Source of the DNA: Hydractinia symbiolongicarpus
Taxonomy: Eukaryota > Cnidaria > Hydrozoa > Anthoathecata > Hydractiniidae
Reading direction: 5' to 3'
Length of the DNA: 64,000 nucleotides
NCBI RefSeq assembly: GCF_029227915.1
Contig: NC_079887.1
Coordinates: 2,418,001-2,482,000 of the forward strand
In this document: piece by piece, positions 36,743 to 51,500 of the stretch
Layout of the letters: the number at the start of each line of letters is the position of its first letter
Position numbering within the stretch: position 1 is the first letter of the stretch
Translations under genes and position numbers: made by a program
The notes under the pieces: model-generated
The model's database searches: none
Told to the model about the DNA's origin: nothing
The model's input: the letters and a program-made list of their open reading frames with translations, nothing else

Positions 36743-39219
36743 GCTGAATAAAAGAAGTTTAATCGCCGGCAAACGAAAACCCGCCATTTCCCGTAAACCC
36801 CGGACTCGGCCCGTATAGTCGAAAGTATACAAAGAAATTACCCAGGGAGTAAACTCATTTTCCGAACGATTTTTTATATTATTTCTTCACCACTACAACG
36901 CATGAGACTTGTAGTTTTTAAAAATGTTTTCATTTTTGATGAGACGCTGAATAAAAGAAGTTTAATCGCCGGCAAACGAAAACCCGCCATTTCCCGTAAA
37001 CCCTGGACTCGGCCCGTATAGTCAAAAGTATACAAAGAAAGTACCCAGGGAGTAAACTCATTTTCCGAACGATTTTTAATTTTTTTTTCACAACTAAAAC
37101 GCATGAGACTTGTAGTTTTCAAAAATGTTTTCATTTTTGATGAGACGCTTAATCAAAGAGGTTTAATCGCCGGTAAACGAAATCCCGCGTTTTCCCGTAA
37201 ATCCGGGGCTTGGCCCGTATAGTCGAATGTATACAAAGAAAGTACCCAGTGAGTAAACTCATTTCCCGAACGATTTTTTAATTTTTTTTTCACCACTAAA
37301 ACGCATGAAACTTGTAGTTTTCAAAAATGTTTTCTTTTTTGATGAGACGGTTAATGAAAGAAGTTTAATCGCCGGCAAACGAAAACCCGTGATTTCCCGT
37401 AAATCCCGGGCTTGGCCCGTATAGTCGAATGTATACAAAGTAAGTACCCTGTGAGTAAACTCATTTGCCGAACGATTTTTTAAATTTTTTTTTCACCACT
37501 AAAACGAATGAGACTTGTAGTTTTCAAAAATGTTTTCATTTTTGATGAGACGCTTATTAAAAGAGGTTTAATCGCCGGCAAACGAAATCCCGCGATTTCC
37601 CGTAAATCCCTGGCTTGGCCCGTATAGTCGAATGTATACAAAGAAAGTACCCTGTGAGTAAACTCATTTCCAAAACGATTTTTTAAATTATCTTTTCACC
37701 AATAAAACGCATGAGACTTGTAGTTTTTAAAAAATGTTTTTATTTTTGATGAGACGCTTATTAAAAGAGGTTTAATCGCCGGCAAACGAAAACCCGCCAT
37801 TTCCCGTAAACCCCGGACTCGGCCCGTATAGTCAAAAGTATACAAAGAAAGTACCCAGGAAGTAAACTCATATTCCGAACGATTTTTTAATTTTTTTTTC
37901 ACAACTAAAACGCATGAGACTTGTAGTTTTCAAAAATGTTTTCATTTTTGATGAGACGCTTAATGAAAGAGGTTTAATCGCCGGTAAACGAAATCCCGCG
38001 TTTTCCCGTAAATCCAGGGCTTGGTCCGTATAGTCGAATGTATACAAAGAAAGTACCCAGGCAGTAAACTCATTTTCCGAACGATTTTTTAATTTTTTTT
38101 TCACAACTAAAACGCATTAGACTTGTAGTTTTCAAAAATGTTTTCATTTTTGATGAGACGCTTAATGAAAGAGGTTTAATCGCCGGTAAACGAAATCCCG
38201 CGTTTTCCCGTAAATCCAGGGCTTGGCCCGTATAGTCGAATGTATACAAAGAAAGTACCCAGGCAGTAAACTCATTTTCCGAACGATTTTTAAATTTTTT
38301 TTTCCACAACTAAAACGCATTAGACTTGTAGTTTTCAAAAATGTTTTCATTTTTGATGAGACGCTTAATGAAAGAGGTTTAATCGCCGGCAAACGAAATC
38401 CCGCGTTTTCCCGTAAATCCGGGGCTTGGCCCGTATAGTCGAATATATACAAAGAAAGTACCCAGGGAGTAAACTCATTTCCCGAACGATTTTTTAAATT
38501 TTTTTTTCACCACTAAAACGAATGAGACTTGTAGTTTAAAAATATGTTTTCATTTTTAATGAGACGCTTATTAAAAGAGGTTTAATCGCCGGCAAACGAA
38601 ATCCCGCGATTTCCCGTAAATCCCGGGCTTTGCCCGTGTAGTCGAATGTATACAAAGAAAGTACCCTGTGAGTAAACACATTTCCCGAACGATTTTTTAA
38701 ATTATTTTTTTACCACTAAAACGCATGAGACTTGTAGTTTTCAGAAATGTTTTCATTTTTGATGAGACGCTTAATGAAAGTTGTTTAATCGCCAGCAAAC
38801 GAAAACCCGCGATTTCCCGTAAATCCCGGGCTTGGCCTGTATCGTCGAATGTATACAAATAAAGTACCCTGTGAGTAAACTCATTTCCAAAAGGATTTTT
38901 TAAATTATCTTTTCACCACTAAAACGCATGAGACTTGTAGTTTTTAAAAATGTTTTCATTTTTGATGAGACGCTGAATAAAAGAAGTTTAATCGCCGGCA
39001 AACGAAAACCTACTATTTCCCGTAAACCCCGGACTCGGCCCGTATAGTCAAAAGTATACAAAGAAAGTACCCAGGGAGTAAACTCATTTTCCGAACGATT
39101 TTTTAAATTTTTTTTCACAACTAAAACGCATGAGACTTGTAGTTTTCAAAAATGTTTTCATTTTTGATGAGACGCTTAATGAAAGAGGTTTAATCGCCGG
39201 TAAACAAAATCCCCCGTTT
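36743..39219 (+). repeat. Array segment where D monomers become common
   Basis: About twelve monomers, with D units near 37.15, 37.95, 38.15, 38.35 and 39.17 kb. The units at 37.9-38.3 kb are close neighbours sharing CATTAGACTTG, AATCCAGGGC and AGGCAGTAAAC, probably a local monomer duplication. A GTTTAAAAATATG variant that weakens the dyad first appears near 38.53 kb. No non-satellite insert. Confidence 0.78.
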
Positions 39220-42200
39220 TCCCGTAAATCCGGGGCTTGGCCCGTATAGTCGAATGTATACAAAGAAAGTACCCAGGCAGTAAACTCATTTCCCGAACGA
39301 TTTTTTAAATTTTTTTTTCACCACTAAAACGAATGAGACTTGTAGTTTTCAAAAATGTTTTCATTTTTGATGAGACGCTTATTAAAAGAGGTTTAATCGC
39401 CGGCAAACGAAATCCCGCGATTTCCCGTAAATCCCTGGCTTGGCCCGTATAGTCGAATGTATACAAAGAAAGTACCCTGTGAGTAAACTCATTTCCAAAA
39501 CGATTTTTTAAATTATCTTTTCACCAATAAAACGCATGAGACTTGTAGTTTTTAAAAATGTTTTCATTTTTGATGAGACGTTGAATAAAGGAAGTTTATT
39601 CGCCGGCAAACGAAAACCCGCCATTTCCCGTAAACCCCGGACTCGGCCCGTATAGTCAAAAGTATACAAAGAAAGTACCCAGGGAGTAAACTCATTTTCC
39701 GAACGATTTTTTAATTTTTTTTTCACAACTAAAACGCATGAGACTTGTATTTTTCAAAAATGTTTTCATTTTTGATGAGACGCTTAATGAAAGAGGTTTA
39801 ATCGCCGGCAAACGAAATCCCGCGTTTTCCCGTAAATCCGGGGCTTGGCCCGTATAGTCGAATATATACAAAGAAAGTACCCATGGAGTAAACTCATTTC
39901 CCGAACGATTTTTTAAATTTTTTTTTCACCACTAAAACGGATGAGACTTGTAGTTTAAAAATATGTTTTTATTTTTAATGAGACGCTTATTAAAAGAGGT
40001 TTAATCGCCGGCAAACGAAATCCCACGATTTCCCGTAAATCCCGGGCTTGGCCCGTGTAGTCGAATGTATACAAAGAAAGTACCCTGTGAGTAAACACAT
40101 TTCCCGAACGATTTTTTAAATTATTTTTTTACCACTAAAACGCATGAGACTTGTAGTTTTCAAAAATATTTTCATATTTGATGGGACGCTGAATAAAAGA
40201 AGTTTAATCGCCGGCAAACGAAAATCCGCGATTTCCCGTAAATCCCGGACTCGGCCCGTATAGTCAAAAGTATACAAAGAAAGTACCCAGGGAGTAAACT
40301 CATTTCCCGAACGATTTTTTAAATTATTTTTTCACCACTAAAACGCATGAGACTTGTAGTTTTCAAAAATGTTTTCATTTTTGATGAGACGCTTATTAAA
40401 AGAAGTTTAATCGCCGGCAAACGAAATCCCGCGATTTCCCGTAAATCCCTGGCTTGGCCCGTATAGTCAAATGTATACAAAGAAAGTACCCTGTGAGTAA
40501 ACTCATTTCCAAAACGATTTTTTAAATTATCTTTTTACCAATAATACGCATGAGACATGTAGTTTTTAAAAATGTTTTCATTTTTGATGAGACGCTCAAT
40601 AAAAGAAGTTTAATCGCCGGCAAACGAAAACCCGCCATTTCCCGTAAACCCCGGACTCGGCCCGTATAGTCAAAAGTATACAAAGAAAGTACCCAGGGAG
40701 TAAACTCATTTTCCGAACGATTTTTTAATTTTTTTTTCACAACTAAAACGCATGAGACTTGTAGTTTTCAAAAATGTTTTCATTTTTGATGAGACGCTTA
40801 ATGAAAGAGGTTTAATCGCCGGCAAACGAACTCCCGCGTTTTCCCGTAAATCCGGGGCTTGGCCCGTATAGTCGAATGTATACAAAGAAAGTACCCAGGC
40901 AGTAAACTCATTTCCCGAACGATTTTTTAAATTTTTTTTTCACCACTAAAACGAATGAGACTTGTAGTTTTCAAAAATGTTTTCATTTTTGATGAGACGC
41001 TTATTAAAAGAGGTTTAATCGCCGGCAAACGAAATCCCGCGATTTCCCGTAAATCCCTGGCTTGGCCCGTATAGTCGAATGTATACAAAGAAAGTACCCT
41101 GTGAGTAAACTCATTTCCAAAACGATTTTTTAAATTATCTTTTCACCAATAAAACGCATGAGACTTGTAGTTTTTAAAAATGTTTTCATTTTTGATGAGA
41201 CGTTGAATAAAGGAAGTTTATTCGCCGGCAAACGAAAACCCGCCATTTCCCGTAAACCCCGGACTCGGCCCGTATAGTCAAAAGTATACAAAGAAAGTAC
41301 CCAGGGAGTAAACTCATTTTCCGAACGATTTTTTAATTTTTTTTTCACAACTAAAACGCATGAGACTTGTATTTTTCAAAAATGTTTTCATTTTTGATGA
41401 GACGCTTAATGAAAGAGGTTTAATCGCCGGCAAACGAAATCCCGCGTTTTCCCGTAAATCCGGGGCTTGGCCCGTATAGTCGAATATATACAAAGAAAGT
41501 ACCCATGGAGTAAACTCATTTCCCGAACGATTTTTTAAATTTTTTTTTCACCACTAAAACGGATGAGACTTGTAGTTTAAAAATATGTTTTTATTTTTAA
41601 TGAGACGCTTATTAAAAGAGGTTTAATCGCCGGCAAACGAAATCCCACGATTTCCCGTAAATCCCGGGCTTGGCCCGTGTAGTCGAATGTATACAAAGAA
41701 AGTACCCTGTGAGTAAACACATTTCCCGAACGATTTTTTAAATTATTTTTTTACCACTAAAACGCATGAGACTTGTAGTTTTCAAAAATATTTTCATATT
41801 TGATGGGACGCTGAATAAAAGAAGTTTAATCGCCGGCAAACGAAAATCCGCGATTTCCCGTAAATCCCGGACTCGGCCCGTATAGTCAAAAGTATACAAA
41901 GAAAGTACCCAGGGAGTAAACTCATTTCCCGAACGATTTTTTAAATTATTTTTTCACCACTAAAACGCATGAGACTTGTAGTTTTCAAAAATGTTTTCAT
42001 TTTTGATGAGACGCTTATTAAAAGAAGTTTAATCGCCGGCAAACGAAATCCCGCGATTTCCCGTAAATCCCTGGCTTGGCCCGTATAGTCAAATGTATAC
42101 AAAGAAAGTACCCTGTGAGTAAACTCATTTCCAAAACGATTTTTTAAATTATCTTTTTACCAATAATACGCATGAGACATGTAGTTTTTAAAAATGTTTT

Positions 42201-42517
42201 CATTTTTGATGAGACGCTCAATAAAAGAAGTTTAATCGCCGGCAAACGAAAACCCGCCATTTCCCGTAAACCCCGGACTCGGCCCGTATAGTCAAAAGTA
42301 TACAAAGAAAGTACCCAGGGAGTAAACTCATTTTCCGAACGATTTTTTAATTTTTTTTTCACAACTAAAACGCATGAGACTTGTAGTTTTCAAAAATGTT
42401 TTCATTTTTGATGAGACGCTTAATGAAAGAGGTTTAATCGCCGGCAAACGAACTCCCGCGTTTTCCCGTAAATCCGGGGCTTGGCCCGTATAGTCGAATG
42501 TATACAAAGAAAGTACC
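39220..42517 (+). repeat. Tandem 8-mer duplication (2 x 1,622 bp)
   Basis: The two units share GACGTTGAATAAAGGAAG with TTATTCGCC, CTTGTATTTTTC, CCATGGAGTAAAC, ACGGATGAG, GATGGGACGCTG (40,182 and about 41,804), AATAATACGC with GACATG, GCTCAATAAAAG and CGAACTCCCG. I saw almost no difference between the copies, so the duplication is recent or an assembly repeat. Confidence 0.9.
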
Positions 42518-43899
42518 CAGGGAGTAAACTCATTTCCCGAACGATTTTTTAAATTTTTTTTTTCACCATTAAAACGAATGAGGCTTGTAGTTTAAAAATA
42601 TGTTTTCATTTTTGATGAGACGCTTATTAAAAGAAGTTTAATCGCCGGCAAACGAAATCCCGCGATTTCCCGTAAATCGCGGGCTTGGCCCGTGTAGTCG
42701 AATGTATACAAAGAAAGTACCCTGTGAGTAAACACATTTCCCGAACGATTTTTTAAATTATTTTTTTACCACTAAAACGCATGAGACTTGTAGTTTTCAG
42801 AAATGTTTTCATTTTTGATGAGACGCTTAATGAAAGCGGTTTAATCGCCAGCAAACGAAATCTCGCGTTTTACCGTAAATCCGGGGCTTGGCCCGTATAG
42901 TCGAATGTATAAAAAGAAAGTACCCTGTGAGTAAACTCATTTCCCGAACGATTTTTTAATTTTTTTTTTCACCACTAAAACGAATGAGACTTGTAGTTTT
43001 CAAAAATGTTTCATTTTTGATGAGACGCTTATTAAAAGAGGTTTAATCGCCGGCAAACGAAATACCGCGATTTCCCGTAAATCCCTGGCTTGGCCCGTAT
43101 AGTCGAATGTATACAAAGAAAGTACCCTGTGAGTAAACTCATTTCCAAAACGATCTTTTAAATTATATTATCACCAATAAAACGCATGAGACTTGTAGTT
43201 TTTAAAAATGTTTTCATTTTTGATGAGACGCTGAATAAAAGAAGTTTAATCGCCGGCAAACGAAAACCCGCCATTTCCCGTAAACCCCGGACTCGGCCCG
43301 TATAGTCAAAAGTATACAAAGAAATTACCCAGGGAGTAAACTCATTTTCCGAACGATTTTTTAAATTATTTTTTCACCACTACAACGCATGAGACTTGTA
43401 GTTTTTAAAAATGTTTTCATTTTTGATGAGACGCTGAATAAAAGAAGTTTAATCGCCGGCAAACGAAAACCCGCCATTTCCCGTAAACCCCGGACTCGGC
43501 CCGTATAGTCAAAAGTATACAAAGAAAGTACCGAGGGAGTAAAATCATTTTCCGAACGATTTTTTAAATTTTTTTTCACAACTAAAACGCATGAGACTTG
43601 TAGTTTTCAAAAATGTTTTCATTTTTGATGAGACGCTTAATGAAAGAGGTTTAATCGCCGGTAAACGAAATCCCGCGTTTTCCCGTAAATCCGGGGCTTG
43701 GCCCGTATAGTCGAATGTATACAAAGAAAGTACCCAGGCAGTAAACTCATTTCCCGAACGATTTTTTAAATTTTTTTTTCACCACTAAAACGCATGAGAC
43801 TTGTAGTTTTTAAAAATGTTTTCATTTTTGATGAGACGCTGAATAAAAGAAGTTTAATCGCCGGCAAACGAAAACCCGCCATTTCCCGTAAACCCCAGA
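42518..43899 (+). repeat. Array segment of mixed monomers
   Basis: About seven monomers of G, D, B and A type link two large duplications. Local oddities are CACCATTAAAACG with GAGGCTTG near 42,570, GTATAAAAAG in place of GTATACAAAG near 42,908, and a one-base shorter dyad (ATGTTTCATTTTTG) near 43,005. Nothing else is present. Confidence 0.78.
43515..43716 (+). repeat. Type D monomer (representative)
   Basis: A 202-bp unit marked by GCTTAATGAAAGAGG, CCGGTAAACGAAATCCCG, CGTTTTCCCG and AATCCGGGGCTTGG. Type D appears in isolation near 15.7 kb and 20.1 kb, recurs from 29.2 kb, and is frequent from 37 kb to the inversion. In 29-35 kb a sub-variant has GGTAAAGG in place of GGTAAACG. Confidence 0.87.
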
Positions 43900-46800
43900 C
43901 TCGGCCCGTATAGTCAAAAGTATACAAAGAAATTACCCAGGGAGTAAACTCATTTTCCGAACGATTTTTTAAATTATTTCTTCACCACTACAACGCATGA
44001 GACTTGTAGTTTTTAAAAATGTTTTCATTTTTGATGAGACGCTGAATAAAAGAAGTTTAATTGCCGGCAAACGAAAACCCGCCATTTCCCGTAAACCCCG
44101 GACTCGGCCCGTATAGTCAAAAGTATACAAAGAAAGTACCCAGGGAGTAAACTCATTTCCCGAACGATTTTTTAAATTTTTTTTTCACCACTAAAACTAA
44201 TGAGACTTGTAGTTCAAAAATATATTTTCATTTTTGATGAGACGCTTATTAAAAGAGGTTTAATCGCCGGCAAACGAAATCTCGCGATTTCCCGTAAATC
44301 CCGGGCTTGGCCCGTGTAGTCGAATGTATACAAAGAAAGTACCCTGTGAGTAAACACATTTCCCGAACGATTTATTAAATTATTTTTTTACCACTAAAAC
44401 GAAAGGGACTTGTAGTTTTCAGAAATGTTTTCATTTTTGATGAGACGCTTAATGAAAGTGGTTTAATCGCCAGCAAACGAAATCCCGCGTTTTCCCGTAA
44501 ATCCGGGGCTTGGCCGTATAGTCGAATGTATACAAAGAAAGTACCCAGTGAGTAAACTCATTTCCCGAACGATTTTTTATTTTTTTTTCACCACTAAAAC
44601 GCAGGAGACTTGTAGTTTTCAGAAATGTTTTCATTTTTGATGAGACGGTTAATGAAAGAAGTTTAATCGCCGGCAAACAAAAACCCGCGATTTCCCGTAA
44701 ATCCCGGGCTTGGCCCGTATAGTCGAATGTATACAAAGAAAGTACCCTGTGAGTAAACTCATTTCCCGAACGATTTTTTAAATTTTTTTTTCACCACTAA
44801 AACGAATGAGACTTGTAGTTTTCAAAAATGTTTTCATTTTTGATGAGACGCTTATTAAAAGAGTTTTAATCGCCGGCAAACGAAATACCGCGATTTCCCG
44901 TAAATCCCGGGCTTGGCCCGTGTAGTCGAATGTATACAAAGAAAGTACCCTGTGAGTAAACACATTTCCCGAACGATTTTTTAAATTATTTTTTTACCAC
45001 TAAAACGCATGAGACTTGTAGTTTTCAAAAATGTTTTCATTTTTGATGAGACGCTTAATGAAAGAGGTTTAATCGCCGGTAAACGAAATCCCGCGTTTTC
45101 CCGTAAATCCGGGGCTTGGCCCGTATAGTCGAATGTATACAAAGAAAGTACCCAGGCAGTAAACTCATTTCCCGAACGATTTTTTAAATTTTTTTTTCAC
45201 CACTAAAACGAATGAGACTTGTAGTTTTCAAAAATGTTTTCATTTTTGATGAGACGCTTATTAAGAGAGGTTTAATCGCCGGCAAACGAAATCCCGCGAT
45301 TTCCCGTAAATCCCTGGCTTGGCCCGTATAGTCGAATGTATACAAAGAAAGTACCCTGTGAGTAAACTCATTTCCAAAAGGATTTTTTAAATTATCTTTT
45401 CACCACTAAAACGCATGAGACTTGTAGTTTTTGAAAATGTTTTCATTTTTGATGAGACGCTGAATAAAAGAAGTTTAATCGACGGCAAACGAAAACCCGC
45501 CATTTCCCGTAAACCCCGGACTCGGCCCGTATAGTCAAAAGTATACAAAGAAATTACCCAGGGAGTAAACTCTTTTTCCGAACGATTTTTTAAATTATTT
45601 TTTCACCACTAAAACGCATGAGACTTGTAGTTTTCAAATATGTTTTCATTTTTGATGAGACGCTTATTAAAAGAGGTTTAATCGCCGGCAAACGAAATCC
45701 CGCGATTTCCCGTAAATCCCTGGCTTGGCCCGTATAGTCGAATGTATACAAAGAAAGTACCCTGTGAGTAAACTCATTTCCAAAACGATTTTTTAAATTA
45801 TCTTTTCACCAATAAAACGCATGAGACTTGTAGTTTTTAAAAATGTTTTCATTTTTGATGAGACGCTGAATAAAAGAAGTTTAATCGCCGGCAAACGAAA
45901 ACCCGCCATTTCCCGTAAACCCCGGACTCGGCCCGTATAGTCAAAAGTATACAAAGAAATTACCCAGGGAGTAAACTCATTTTCCGAACGATTTTTTAAA
46001 TTATTTCTTCACCACTACAACGCATGAGACTTGTAGTTTTTAAAAATGTTTTCATTTTTGATGAGACGCTGAATAAAAGAAGTTTAATCGCCGGCAAACG
46101 AAAACCCGCCATTTCCCGTAAACCCCGGACTCGGCCCGTATAGTCAAAAGTATACAAAGAAGGTACCCAGGGAGTAAACTCATTTTCCGAACGATTTTTT
46201 AATTTTTTTTTCACAACTAAAACGCATGAGACTTGTAGTTTTCAAAAATGTTTTCATTTTTGATGAGACGCTTAATGAAAGAGGTTTAATCGCCGGCAAA
46301 CGAAATCCCGCGTTTTCCCGTAAATCCCGGGCTTGGCCCGTATAGTCGAATGTATACAAAGAAAGTACCCATGGAGTAAACTCATTTCCCGAACGATTTT
46401 TTAAATTTTTTTTTCACCACTAAAACGAATGAGACTTGTAGTTCAAAAATATATTTTCATTTTTGATGAGACGCTTATTAAAAGAGGTTTAATCGCCGGC
46501 AAACGAAATCCCGCGATTTCCCGTAAATCCCGGGCTTGGCCCGTGTAGTCGAATGTATACAAAGAAAGTACCCTGTGAGTAAACACATTTCCCGAACGAT
46601 TTTTTAAATTATTTTTTTACCACTAAAACGCAAGAGACTTGTAGTTTTCAGAAATGTTTTCATTTTTGATGAGACGCTTAATGAAAGTGGTTTAATCGCC
46701 AGCAAACGAAATCCCGCGTTTTCCCGTAAATCCGGGGCTTGGCCGTATAGTCGAATGTATACAAAGAAAGTACCCAGTGAGTAAACTCATTTCCCGAACA

Positions 46801-47860
46801 ATTTTTTATTTTTTTTTTACCACTAAAACGCAGGAGACTTGTAGTTTTCAAAAATGTTTTCATTTTTGATGAGACGGTTAATGAAAGAAGTTTAATCGCC
46901 GGCAAACGAAAACCCGCGATTTCCCGTAAATCCCGGGCTTGGCCCATATAGTCGAATGTATACAAAGAAAGTACCCTGTGAGTAAACTCATTTCCCGAAC
47001 GATTTTTTAAATTTTTTTTTCACCACTAAAACGAATGAGACTTGTAGTTTTCAAAAATGTTTTCATTTTTGATGAGACCCTTATTAAAAGAGTTTTAATC
47101 GCCGGCAAACGAAATACCGCGATTTCCCGTAAATCCCTGGCTTGGCCCGTATAGTCGAATGTATACAAAGAAAGTACCCTGTGAGTAAACTCATTTCCAA
47201 AACGATCTTTTAAATTATATTTTCACCAATAAAACGCATGAGACTTGTAGTTTTTAAAAATGTTTTCATTTTTGATGAGACGCTGAATAAAAGAAGTTTA
47301 ATCGCCGGCAAACGAAAACCCGCCATTTCCCGTAAACCCCGGACTCGGCCCGTATAGTCAAAAGTATACAAAGAAATTACCCAGGGAGTAAACTCATTTT
47401 CCGAACGATTTTTTAAATTATTTCTTCACCACTACAACGCATGAGACTTGTAGTTTTTAAAAATGTTTTCATTTTTGATGAGACGCTGAATAAAAGAAGT
47501 TTAATCGCCGGCAAACGAAAACCCGCCATTTCCCGTAAACCCCGGACTCGGCCCGTATAGTCAGAAGTATACAAAGAAAGTACCCAGGGAGTAAACTCAT
47601 TTTCCGAACGATTTTTTAAATTTTTTTTCACAACTAAAACGCATGAGACTTGTAGTTTTCAAAAATGTTTTCATTTTTGATGAGACGCTTAATGAAAGAG
47701 GTTTAATCGCCGGTAAACGAAATCCCGCGTTTTCCCGTAAATCCGGGGCTTGGCCCGTATAGTCGAATGTATACAAAGAAAGTACCCAGGCAGTAAACTC
47801 ATTTCCCGAACGATTTTTTAAATTATCTTTTCACCAATAAAACGCATGAGACTTGTAGTT
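43900..47860 (+). repeat. ~4.0 kb higher-order block, copy 1
   Basis: It matches 48,561-52,924. The offset is 4,661 on its left part (TTGCCGGCAA at 44,061 and 48,722; TTAAGAGAGG at 45,261 and 49,922) and 5,064 on its right part, for example the monomers starting near 46,000, 46,680 and 47,410. Rare markers include AACTAATGAG with AGTTCAAAAATATATTTTC, CGAAAGGGACTTG, CGCAGGAGAC and GACCCTTATTAAAAGAG. Confidence 0.88.
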
Positions 47861-48560
47861 TTCAAAAATGTTTTCATTTTTGATGAGACGCTTATTAAGA
47901 GAGGTTTAATCGCCGGCAAACGAAATCCCGCGATTTCCCGTAAATCCCTGGCTTGGCCCGTATAGTCGAATGTATACAAAGAAAGTACCCTGTGAGTAAA
48001 CTCATTTCCAAAAGGATTTTTTAAATTATCTTTTCACCACTAAAACGCATGAGACTTGTAGTTTTTAAAAATGTTTTCATTTTTGATGAGACGCTGAATA
48101 AAAGAAGTTTAATCGACGGCAAACGAAAACCCGCCATTTCCCGTAAACCCCAGACTCGGCCCGTATAGTCAAAAGTATACAAAGAAATTACCCAGGGAGT
48201 AAACTCTTTTTCCGAACGATTTTTTAAAATATTTTTTCACCACTAAACCGCATGAGACTTGTAGTTTTCAAATATGTTTTCATTTTTTATGAGACGCTTA
48301 TTAAAAGAGGTTTAATCGCCGGCAAACGAAATCCCGCGATTTCCCGTAAATCCCTGGCTTGGCCCGTATAGTCGAATGTATACAAAGAAAGTACCCTGTG
48401 AGTAAACTCATTTCCAAAACGATTTTTTAAATTATCTTTTCACCAATAAAACGCATGAGACTTGTAGTTTTTAAAAATGTTTTCATTTTTGATGAGACGC
48501 TGAATAAAAGAAGTTTAATCGCCGGCAAACGAAAACCCGCCATTTCCCGTAAACCCCGGA

Positions 48561-51500
48561 CTCGGCCCGTATAGTCAAAAGTATACAAAGAAATTACCCA
48601 GGGAGTAAACTCATTTTCCGAACGATTTTTTAAATTATTTCTTCACCACTACAACGCATGAGACTTGTAGTTTTTAAAAATGTTTTCATTTTTGATGAGA
48701 CGCTGAATAAAAGAAGTTTAATTGCCGGCAAACGAAAACCCGCCATTTCCCGTAAACCCCGGACTCGGCCCGTATAGTCAAAAGTATACAAAGAAAGTAC
48801 CCAGGGAGTAAACTCATTTCCCGAACGATTTTTTAAATTTTTTTTTCACCACTAAAACTAATGAGACTTGTAGTTCAAAAATATATTTTCATTTTTGATG
48901 AGACGCTTATTAAAAGAGGTTTAATCGCCGGCAAACGAAATCTCGCGATTTCCCGTAAATCCCGGGCTTGGCCCGTGTAGTCGAATGTATACAAAGAAAG
49001 TACCCTGTGAGTAAACACATTTCCCGAACGATTTATTAAATTATTTTTTTACCACTAAAACGAAAGGGACTTGTAGTTTTCAGAAATGTTTTCATTTTTG
49101 ATGAGACGCTTAATGAAAGTGGTTTAATCGCCAGCAAACGAAATCCCGCGTTTTCCCGTAAATCCGGGGCTTGGCCGTATAGTCGAATGTATACAAAGAA
49201 AGTACCCAGTGAGTAAACTCATTTCCCGAACGATTTTTTATTTTTTTTTCACCACTAAAACGCAGGAGACTTGTAGTTTTCAGAAATGTTTTCATTTTTG
49301 ATGAGACGGTTAATGAAAGAAGTTTAATCGCCGGCAAACAAAAACCCGCGATTTCCCGTAAATCCCGGGCTTGGCCCGTATAGTCGAATGTATACAAAGA
49401 AAGTACCCTGTGAGTAAACTCATTTCCCGAACGATTTTTTAAATTTTTTTTTCACCACTAAAACGAATGAGACTTGTAGTTTTCAAAAATGTTTTCATTT
49501 TTGATGAGACGCTTATTAAAAGAGTTTTAATCGCCGGCAAACGAAATACCGCGATTTCCCGTAAATCCCGGGCTTGGCCCGTGTAGTCGAATGTATACAA
49601 AGAAAGTACCCTGTGAGTAAACACATTTCCCGAACGATTTTTTAAATTATTTTTTTACCACTAAAACGCATGAGACTTGTAGTTTTCAAAAATGTTTTCA
49701 TTTTTGATGAGACGCTTAATGAAAGAGGTTTAATCGCCGGTAAACGAAATCCCGCGTTTTCCCGTAAATCCGGGGCTTGGCCCGTATAGTCGAATGTATA
49801 CAAAGAAAGTACCCAGGCAGTAAACTCATTTCCCGAACGATTTTTTAAATTTTTTTTTCACCACTAAAACGAATGAGACTTGTAGTTTTCAAAAATGTTT
49901 TCATTTTTGATGAGACGCTTATTAAGAGAGGTTTAATCGCCGGCAAACGAAATCCCGCGATTTCCCGTAAATCCCTGGCTTGGCCCGTATAGTCGAATGT
50001 ATACAAAGAAAGTACCCTGTGAGTAAACACATTTCCCGAACGATTTATTAAATTATTTTTTTACCACTAAAACGAAAGGGACTTGTAGTTTTCAGAAATG
50101 TTTTCATTTTTGATGAGACGCTTAATGAAAGTGGTTTAATCGCCAGCAAACGAAATCCCGCGTTTTCCCGTAAATCCGGGGCTTGGCCGTATAGTCGAAT
50201 GTATACAAAGAAAGTACCCAGTGAGTAAACTCATTTCCCGAACGATTTTTTATTTTTTTTTCACCACTAAAACGCAGGAGACTTGTAGTTTTCAGAAATG
50301 TTTTCATTTTTGATGAGACGGTTAATGAAAGAAGTTTAATCGCCGGCAAACAAAAACCCGCGATTTCCCGTAAATCCCGGGCTTGGCCCGTATAGTCGAA
50401 TGTATACAAAGAAAGTACCCTGTGAGTAAACTCATTTCCCGAACGATTTTTTAAATTTTTTTTTCACCACTAAAACGAATGAGACTTGTAGTTTTCAAAA
50501 ATGTTTTCATTTTTGATGAGACGCTTATTAAAAGAGTTTTAATCGCCGGCAAACGAAATACCGCGATTTCCCGTAAATCCCGGGCTTGGCCCGTGTAGTC
50601 GAATGTATACAAAGAAAGTACCCTGTGAGTAAACACATTTCCCGAACGATTTTTTAAATTATTTTTTTACCACTAAAACGCATGAGACTTGTAGTTTTCA
50701 AAAATGTTTTCATTTTTGATGAGACGCTTAATGAAAGAGGTTTAATCGCCGGTAAACGAAATCCCGCGTTTTCCCGTAAATCCGGGGCTTGGCCCGTATA
50801 GTCGAATGTATACAAAGAAAGTACCCAGGCAGTAAACTCATTTCCCGAACGATTTTTTAAATTTTTTTTTCACCACTAAAACGAATGAGACTTGTAGTTT
50901 TCAAAAATGTTTTCATTTTTGATGAGACGCTTATTAAGAGAGGTTTAATCGCCGGCAAACGAAATCCCGCGATTTCCCGTAAATCCCTGGCTTGGCCCGT
51001 ATAGTCGAATGTATACAAAGAAAGTACCCTGTGAGTAAACTCATTTCCAAAAGGATTTTTTAAATTATCTTTTCACCACTAAAACGCATGAGACTTGTAG
51101 TTTTTAAAAATGTTTTCATTTTTGATGAGACGCTGAATAAAAGAAGTTTAATCGCCGGCAAACGAAAACCCGCCATTTCCCGTAAACCCCGGACTCGGCC
51201 CGTATAGTCAAAAGTATACAAAGAAGGTACCCAGGGAGTAAACTCATTTTCCGAACGATTTTTTAATTTTTTTTTCACAACTAAAACGCATGAGACTTGT
51301 AGTTTTCAAAAATGTTTTCATTTTTGATGAGACGCTTAATGAAAGAGGTTTAATCGCCGGCAAACGAAATCCCGCGTTTTCCCGTAAATCCCGGGCTTGG
51401 CCCGTATAGTCGAATGTATACAAAGAAAGTACCCATGGAGTAAACTCATTTCCCGAACGATTTTTTAAATTTTTTTTTCACCACTAAAACGAATGAGACT

